DNA from: Macrocystis pyrifera
Taxonomy: Eukaryota > Sar > Phaeophyceae > Laminariales > Laminariaceae
Direction: 5' to 3'
Assembly: GCA_031763025.1 (NCBI GenBank)
Contig: JASSKH010000006.1
Location: 13,543,479-13,607,478 of the forward strand
DNA length: 64,000 bases
A model generated the notes under the pieces. It ran no database searches and had not been told where the DNA came from. It saw nothing but the letters and a program-made list of their open reading frames with translations. A program made the position numbers and the translations under genes. Numbering within the stretch: position 1 is the first letter of the stretch; the number at the start of each line of letters is the position of its first letter. Shown piece after piece: positions 57,593-64,000 of the stretch.

Positions 57593-58102
57593 ATGGCGAC
57601 TCCTGCAAGGTTGTCGCTTGCTCCTTTCCGCTCCGACGGATCATCCCTCCGTATGGGGGTGGACAGTGGAGCGACCGACAATTACCTCGATCCTGCGCTT
57701 ACACCAGGAGTGCGGGCTCACATCCGCGATGTCGAAGACCTTCGGGTCCCACTCACGATAGTCGCCGCCGGCCAGCATCTCCTGCAAGGCGTTACTACGG
57801 GAACCGTCTTCGGTGCCGTCACAGACGACAGTGGGAATGACTGGCAGGTCTCCTTTCGCGTCGTTATGGTACCGGGGTTGGGCACCAACCTCTTCTCCGT
57901 GACCGCGGCGATGCTGAAGGGGATGGCGACGTTGTGTCATCCGACCAACCCCACGTTGGAGTTGGGCGGCGTGGTTATTCCGATGCAGACCCTCGGGATG
58001 GACGACACGACAGGAAAGATCATGTACTCCATCGAGGTGAAGCTTGGGGGGCGCGCTGGGGGCCAGATGGTCCTCGGGACACCCCTGACGGCCGTGCCTT
58101 GA
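57593..58102 (+). pseudogene. Copia protease
   Basis: The same frame as gag continues after its TGA. The aspartic protease active site DSGATDNYL lies at 57662 (GVDSGAT), and the C-terminal signature VVMVPGLGTNLFSV at about 57865. The frame ends at TGA 58100-58102, while the following pre-integrase sequence (DGRALKVGSADLWHRRMGH) is in another frame starting before that stop. The protease motifs are intact, but expression depends on passing the upstream TGA. Confidence 0.88.
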
Positions 58103-58959
58103 AAGTGGGGTCCGCTGATCTCTGGCACCGACGCATGGGGCATATCAACAGCAAGAGCTTGGACGTCCTGAAGAAGGTACCCGTCAATGGAGTCGACGAC
58201 ACCGGAGACGTTAAGGACTGTAGTGTCTGCCCGCTCGGTAAGAGCACACAACAACCTCATCCTAAGCAGGTCACATACGGCGTTTTGCGCCCCTTTCAGC
58301 ACGTTTCCGTTGACACTCTTGGCCCCTTCGCACCTTCAGCGTTGGGCGGTTTCAAGTACGCCACCAAGTTCGTTGACCAGCAGACCAAGTGGAAGGAGAT
58401 CGTTCTCATGAAGGACAAGACCTGATCTGTGGATTCCCTGGCGTTGTTCAACAAAGGGATTGTGATTCCTACTAGCGAGCGCATCCGCTGCCTCCGCGGG
58501 GATCAGGGTACGGAACTAAAGAGTGCGGAATTCCGTCAGTACTGTCAAGACGTCGGCATCAAGCTGGAGTTTACCTCTCCGAACACCTCTCAGCAGATTG
58601 GTGCGAACGAGCGTGCGGGCCGGACGATCGTGAATATCGTGCGCTGCCTGCTCGCTGACTCGACTCTACCGAAATTCCTTTGTGGGGAGCTGATGCAGAC
58701 AGCTGTCTACCTGAGCAACCGGACTCCTCACGCAGCCCTGCAAACCGGGACGCCGTACAAGGCGCTCTACGGCAAGGATGCCTACCTCGGGCACCTTCGG
58801 ATGATTGGGTCTAGGGCGTTCGTGCACATCGAGACCCACACCAGGAAGATGAAGCACCGTGCTTCGGGAGGACGGCTTGTCGGATACAGCATGGACAGCA
58901 AGTCAGGATCTACAACTCTGAGACGAGACGTGTACGGGAGAGTCGAAATGTTGCATTAA
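58063..58959 (+). pseudogene. Copia integrase with in-frame TGA
   Basis: The zinc region reads WHRRMGHINSK ... KDCSVCPLGK (H-x4-H ... C-x2-C). The catalytic core has D at 58312 (SVDTLGPF), D at 58501 (RGDQGTEL) and E at 58609 (GANERAG), with exactly 35 residues between the last two. A TGA at 58423-58425 sits in frame between the first and second Asp (KDKT then SVDSLALFNKG). The C-terminal part (YLSNRTPHAALQ, TPYKALYGKD) is typical of copia. The frame is lost near 58930; the continuation (ETPSVVPSSDEGSFNDGEFT) is in another frame. Confidence 0.92.
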
Positions 58960-59053
58960 TTGAGACGCCTTCCGTCGTGCCTTCGTCGGATGAGGGTAGT
59001 TTCAACGACGGGGAGTTCACATACGACGACCACGATTACATGGTAAGAGACGT

Positions 59054-59660
59054 GTGAAACATACTTTCAGTCATTCAGTTGATTCGCTCTCTCCTGATCA
59101 CGCCGTTGGGGAACCGCCTGAGACTGAATTCCTCGAGCAAATTCGTGAGACAACCAACCGTGACCTTCGGCTAAGTCCTGCTGGATCTCCTCCTGCTGAC
59201 GGTGCGCCTGAGATTTCCGGTGGTACACCTGAGGGAGATAGCCCTGCCTCGCCTGGGGGAGTAAGCCCCCCTGAGCTGGGCGAAGGTGCGTCTCTCCTGC
59301 TTCGTCACCTAGTCCTGCGACGCCGCTTGGGTCGTCGCCTTCTAGTCCCGCTCCTTCTGGTGCTGCATCGCAAGATACCTCTGCGCGTGGGCGTAGTTCG
59401 TCTCGTGGTAGCCGAAATGCGCGCGGTGACTCTTCGCGTGGTAGATCTGCGCGGGGAGGCATCACGCCTCGCGGGTCGGCAGGTGGACGTGGTTCCCGTG
59501 GTGGACGAGATTCCACGTCGACACGTGCAGTCACCAGGTCGACTACGAACATCCTCAACGCCAAGATCGTCCGCGAGCTCCGTCGTATCTCATACGCATT
59601 CAACGCGAAAGGGGAGTTTCCTGACGTCGCCCATAGGGACGGTTCCTTTGGTTTCACGGA
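59054..59660 (+). pseudogene. Copia integrase-RT linker, frameshifted
   Basis: Coding-like sequence is split between frames: EPPETEFLEQIRETTNRDLR and a Pro/Gly/Ser-rich part in the frame of 59054, then an Arg/Ser/Gly-rich part and TTNILNAKIVRELRRISYAF in another. This corresponds to the poorly conserved linker before RT. No separate function is expected. Confidence 0.6.
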
Positions 59661-61296
59661 ATATGCGTATGCTGTGGGGACATCTCAACTGGGTGTTCCA
59701 CGGACGATCCAAGAAGCACGGGCCATGCCGGATGGTGCGCAATGGAATGCAGCTGCCGAACGCGAGATAACAAGTCTTAAGGAGCGAAAGTCTACAAGCT
59801 CGTCCTGCGCACGGCAGTTCCCCCTGGGAGGAAGTGGATTAAGTCCAAGTGGGTATTCAAGCGAAAGGCAGACGGATCATACAAGGGACGTCTAGCGGCT
59901 CAAGGCTGGAACCAAGTGCCTGGACTGGACTGCGGCAGCACCTTTGCTCCGGTGTGCAGGCTACAGAGCGTTCGGCTGGTAGCGTGGTAGCCGTGGAATT
60001 CAACCTGGATTTGGATCACATGGACGTGTCCACTGCTTTCTTTACGCAGACATCCAAGAGAAAGTGTTCGTCGAACAGGCACCTGGCTTCGAGGTCAAGA
60101 AGAAGGATGGAGGTGATCTAGTCATGCAGCTAGAGAAGAGCCCTTACGGGCTGGCCCAACGCCCCGGGAACTGGTTCCACACCATCGACCCCGTCCTTGT
60201 TGAAATCGGTTTCGCTCCACTCAAGTCTGACACGAGCGTCTACTTGTACAGCCACGACGGTGCCCAGATCATCTTGACGCTCTACGTCGACGACCTTCTT
60301 TTAGCCGGCAACGACTCGGACGCCATCTCGATGGTTAAAAAGAAGTTGAAACAACGATTCAAGATGATCGACATGGGCGAGTTATCGCTTGTGTTGGGCA
60401 TGGAAATCAAGAGGGACCGTGAGCAAGGGGCACTGGCCATTTCCCAGGAAGCGTACAGCAAGTCTATCCTCGAAAGGTTCGGGATGTCGGACTGCAACCC
60501 GACCAGCACGCCTGGCTACGGTCCGGAGATTTTGAACAAGCAACCAGAGGACACTCTGCTAGACGAGGAGGAAACGCGACGTTATCAGGGCATCGTGGGG
60601 TGCCTGATGTACATTGCTCAAGGGCTCCGTTACGATATCATATATGCTACGGGCCAACTGGCTCGCCCGATGGTGAAACCCAGCAAGACGCACATGGTGG
60701 CGGCTAAGCACACTCTTCGCTACCTGGCCGGCACCACTGATTTCAGTGTAACGTACGAGAGAGGAGGCTTCAAGCTTACAGCCTTTTCGGATTCCAACTG
60801 GGCCAACAACCCTGACAACGTAAAGTCCACCCCTTGCTACCTGATGATGCAGGGCAATGCACCGATGAGCTTCAAGTCGGGACTACAAGGTCTGACTGCC
60901 ATGTCGACCATGGAGGCGGAGCTGGTTGCGTCGGCGCTGGCTATGAAGGAATCAGTGTTCTGTTCGAACACGCTGACTGAGCTTGGGTTCGGAAAGGAGT
61001 TTGCGCAAGTGCCGCTGTACTGCGACAACACGGCAGCGCTACACGCGCTGGGAAACCGCTCCTTCAGTTCAAGGACGAAGCACATCGCCCTACGCTTCTT
61101 TTATATCCGAGAGCTGGTGTCGGAAGGAAGGATCTCCATCCACTACATCCCGACCGAGAGCAACCCTGCCGACATCGGCACGAAGCACCTCAACAAGCAC
61201 CACTTCAAACATCTACTACTACAGAGGACCATAACAAATGGGACCAAATTTTTTAGTAAAAAAATGGAAATATACAGGTTTTTGTGTGTACCGTAG
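59661..61296 (+). pseudogene. Copia reverse transcriptase and RNase H
   Basis: The RT start is recognisable as PRTIQEARAMPDGAQWNAAA (59700), then in changing frames WIKSKWVFKRKADGSYKGRL and the motif A region FNLDLDHMDVSTAF (about 60000-60040). From 60064 a 410-codon open segment carries KSPYGLAQRPGNWF, YVDD (60283-60294), SLVLGMEIKRD and the RNase H motifs AFSDSNWA, MSTMEAEL and YCDNTAALH, ending HYIPTESNPADIGTKHL. The last ~25 residues after HFKHLLLQ are extra compared with the usual end. Two or more frameshifts in 59780-60060 inactivate it. Confidence 0.92.
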
Positions 61297-61727
61297 GTGT
61301 TACTTACTATGGTCTTCCGTAATAGGCACCATCGACAACTTCAACGTGAATGACTTCATCAACAACAAGTTCAAGTAATTGTGTTATATGCTTGTGTGTG
61401 TTTTTGAATCTGTTATGTTTGTGTGAATCAGCTTACTTTTTCAGTAGTCGACATTCGGTCTTGCACCATCACTGGTTGAACGAGCCATGTAGGTTTGAAA
61501 GTTATGGTAAGTTGGTTTGTGCAGGAAACAATAGCAGGTACTTCTTTTGCAAGCGCATGAATGTGTTGAACACGTATATGATATGAAATATCACTTCGTA
61601 CTTTAGGGCACTTTAGTGATAGAAACGCATGAAACGAATTGACTTACTACGCATGTAATGAATATGCTTGCTTGATTTAATCATCATTAATTTGGTACAA
61701 TTCGGAGCAACTTTCATTGAGGGCGAG
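61297..61727 (+). other. Copia 3' untranslated region and polypurine tract
   Basis: About 430 bp of AT-rich sequence without coding motif. The last bases before the 3' LTR (TTGAGGGCGAG, 61717-61727) are the polypurine tract for plus-strand priming. Confidence 0.75.
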
Positions 61728-62169
61728 TGTTATGGAAATGTTAGCACATAGCCAGTATGAGTCAATGTTCAGTAGCACTGCTCTTGTATATCGTAGATAT
61801 CATATGTGTCTGTTCGAATGTAACGTACGTATGTGTATGCGGAGGAATTACTTCTGTAGAATACTCTGCTTGCTAGCCGAGTAGATCACTCTCTAGTGTG
61901 GATAAGTAGATCACTCTCTCGTGTGGATCGTAGCTGTCCTGGTCAGCTCTGGGAAGCAGCCATCGTCTGGGCTTCTGCATACTCTGCGGTTTATATCTGT
62001 GTGTGTTGGCCAACTACGCGCCAGTGTTACAATATCTCAACATCTTCTTCACGCAGTGGAAGGACTCTAGTCTTCCAGGCTACCCTCTCGGACGTGTCAT
62101 CACCTCGACTAACGTCGACGACACAGCCTCTCAGCCACCGTGCCAGGGTATATCACAGTATCCATAATA
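61728..62169 (+). repeat. Copia 3' LTR (442 bp)
   Basis: Starts TGTTATGGAAATG and ends CCATAATA. Followed by the target duplication GCTTC. Confidence 0.93.
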
Positions 62170-62174
62170 GCTTC

Positions 62175-63449
62175 AGAAAAATTAGGGTGAACCCCTATCG
62201 TAGAACGCCTCGTTCCCCCCACAGGATTTTTTACACAGAGCACGGGCGCGTGTCACGCCATTCCCCCTCGCAAAAACAACACTAATGTTCACATGCGTTT
62301 CCCGATACTCCGTCACAGGCTTCTGCCACATCCGAGTTTGCCCCCCGACCTTGGGGTGCGCCGTTACGGGAGTCCCCGACGTCAGAGTTCAGTATTGTTT
62401 TTGCTTTGATCCTCCGGCGGATTGGTAAAAATAAATTTTAAACTCACCACACTTCCACGTTCCAATTTCGTGTCGTGTGTCAATTTAGTTCAGCATCGAT
62501 GCTCCGCTCGCAGATAGTCGTGGCCACATCAGGACAAAAATAACTCATTAATGATGTCATCCGTATGCAAGTCTGCCTCACGAGCGGTTCTTAGTAGAGT
62601 GCAACTCGCCCTTAGTTCGAATCGCCGAACACCTCACGGCGCTTCGCACTTGGTGCAAGTAGTGTCTGTCAGGTCGGTGAACACCCGACGTGCTCCGTCC
62701 CGGCATTGTAGGGATGCGAGGGTCTATGGACATACGACTACGGCCATGCATGACATGAGTAGATGCCACCCGCCCCACCTGCAGACTTCAACCACGGTCC
62801 ACTTGAGCATGTAGTTTTTGCATGAGAACAAACCTAGGGCGACAGTTGGATGCGGTTTGGCGGATCCTCTTACCGCACCATCCACGCGCAAGCGATAACA
62901 GCGTTTCCGGTGATCTCACTGTATATCACCAAACTTCAACTGGTGCCGAGGCCTTCGTCTCTGAGTTTTCACCATCTCCTTTATGCCCCGGTGACAAAGA
63001 CGTCTTGCTTTGGTGCGACGTCCAACTCGTTTAAGTTTCTTTGGCTCGCAGAAATGGGGCACCGGCTTGATACGGAAGCTATCTTGTGAATATGCTGTGC
63101 GGTTCCACAGACTGTTCCGTTGACGACCACCTCGACGAAAACGGCCTTCAACATATTCCGTTGGCCGGCACTGCGGAGTCAAAACCTGGCGGCCTGCTCG
63201 GTACCTTTTCCTGCTCGCTCCTTATTATGCCTGTCGTATCTGCTCCGCACCAGGATAAACAGAGTCTCCACACATCACCTGCACACCCCCGACGAACCTT
63301 ATAAAATCGTCCCGGGTCTTGGTACGCCATCCTCGGCCAGTACCTCTGTCTAGCCGACCTGAATCCACTAAGCCAACACCGCCAAAATCGCTCGCCACCG
63401 CCCTCTTTACTTAGGCGCTGAAGCGCTTACCAGCGCGTCAGTTTTCCAT
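62175..63449. other. Degenerate sequence between copia and the RT remnant
   Basis: 62200-62495 is the inverted partner of 53915-54135. After that, coding-like pieces in plus frames (for example GAEAFVSEFSPSPLCPGDKD near 62940) have no recognised motif. They could be remains of a gag-protease region of the second Ty3/gypsy family, but I cannot show it. Confidence 0.4.
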
Positions 63450-64000
63450 AAGTATGGCCCAAATGTCGGCGCTCCTGCGAGAATTCTAGTTCGATTACCA
63501 CTACCCAGGCTGGGACCCTCCCAGAATAAAACAGCTGGGAGACACCTTCATCGAGTTCGTGGATGTCGTTTCCAAGTCATGTGCCGACTTTCGATGGTGC
63601 TCCCTCCTGTTTTTCGACATTTCCGTCCTACCTGACAGCCCCCCCATGACATGTTGCCCCTGCCGCGTGAATCGTCTCGTAGCCAGACAAATGGACACTA
63701 TTTTGGACGAACATACCGCCGCGGGGTGCCTGGATGGTTCGTCATGGTTATCAACGAGGCCATCAAAGGCCTGGCCAACGTAGCCGTCTACGTCGATGAC
63801 GTCATCGTTTTCGATCTGGATTCTGCTACTCACTCGTCCCCAACATCGAGGAGCTTTTCACGCAGCTGCAAAAACACAATCTTAAGCTCTAGCCGTCGAA
63901 GGCGAATATCGGTCCCACCAGCGCGGATTTGTTTCGACCACACTATCTCTCCCGCGGGCATTCGACCAAACGACCGCAAGGTCGCAGCTCTTATGGGGAT
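63450..64000 (+). pseudogene. Ty3/gypsy reverse transcriptase remnant (runs off window)
   Basis: Readable pieces: DTFIEFVDVVSKSCADFRWC and FFDISVLPDSPPMTC, then VNRLVARQMDTILDEHTAAG (63530-63730), which is the segment before the RT palm. Directly after this comes VINEAIKGLANVAVYVDDVI with YVDD at 63788-63799, so the palm motifs A and B (about 100 residues) are deleted. Then VPNIEELFTQLQKHNLKL, an in-frame TAG, PSKANIGPTSADLF, and in another frame HTISPAGIRPNDRKVAALMG at the window end. It is clearly dead. Confidence 0.85.

Larger units (their letters stand above)
55085..62169 (+). mobile_element. Ty1/copia LTR retrotransposon, nearly full length, inactivated
   Basis: The LTRs (55085-55525 and 61728-62169) start TGTTATGG and end CATAATA/TATAATA. 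They differ at about 18 positions by eye (~96% identical). The 5-bp target duplication GCTTC is present at 55080-55084 and 62170-62174. Integrase precedes RT, which defines Ty1/copia. Coding order: gag 56396-57547, protease 57593-58102, integrase 58110-58959, RT-RNase H about 59670-61296. Frames break near 58090, 58930, 59050-59670 and 59780-60060, and TGA codons lie in frame at 57545 and 58423, so the copy is dead unless readthrough occurs. Confidence 0.95.

Overview
The window looks like nuclear DNA of a photosynthetic stramenopile, most likely a brown alga. The reasons are a spliced gene for a Pmp-repeat plus multi-pass membrane protein (a family I know to be expanded in brown algae), internal TTAGGG-type telomeric tracts, long introns, very dense microsatellites, and a mix of Ty3/gypsy, Ty1/copia, non-LTR and TIR-type repeats. 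There is no sign of bacterial operons, Shine-Dalgarno spacing, rRNA or convincing tRNA genes. The taxonomic placement is inference.

Layout. 1-2830: two arrays of one 42-bp satellite around a 1.8-kb spacer that may hold two minus-strand exons. 2831-5230: no gene, but a diverged tandem duplication and a recurring short motif. 5238-12218: a decayed Ty3/gypsy chromovirus-like element (gag with a CCCH finger, protease, RT-RNase H, integrase, chromodomain-like tail), followed by a long (CT)n tract. 14733-25028 (block A) and 36829-41625 (block B): two diverged copies of the same several-kilobase sequence, each interrupted by different insertions, so each acts as an empty-site control for the other. 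Insertions include 5'-truncated LINEs, a 3.7-kb GTGTCGCAAATA-type TIR composite with a Harbinger-like MITE inside it, and a CGGGTC-rich hAT-like element. 25029-33835: an element carrying a telomeric tract (two copies), CAG repeats, a perfect 30-bp inverted repeat, and a longer minus-strand copy of the LINE. 34337-34571: a satellite of BamHI-type palindromes. 35389-36636: a compact TRIM-like LTR element with two 502-bp LTRs and a 4-bp target duplication.

The only well-supported host gene runs from 43430 to 51300 on the plus strand. I derive eight exons whose phases join exactly (3711 coding bases, 1236 residues): signal peptide, beta-helix Pmp repeats, cysteine-rich stalk, about eight membrane segments and a proline-rich tail. 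One intron uses a GC donor. It resembles a surface receptor or channel-like protein; its function is unknown.

52080-53025 is a degenerate ~60-bp minisatellite. 53055-53790 and 63450-64000 are remnants of a second Ty3/gypsy family (gag and RT). Between them, 55085-62169 is a nearly complete Ty1/copia element with 441/442-bp LTRs, a 5-bp target duplication GCTTC, and a primer site that looks complementary to the anticodon loop of a Met tRNA, as in Drosophila copia. It is inactivated by frameshifts and in-frame TGA codons.

Overall this is repeat-rich, gene-poor DNA with one expressed-looking gene and several generations of nested mobile elements. I do not see a coordinated multi-gene system; the most unusual items are the telomere-tract element, the half-tRNA primer site, the CCCH-finger Gag and the excess of the 9-bp near-palindrome TACCWGGTA.
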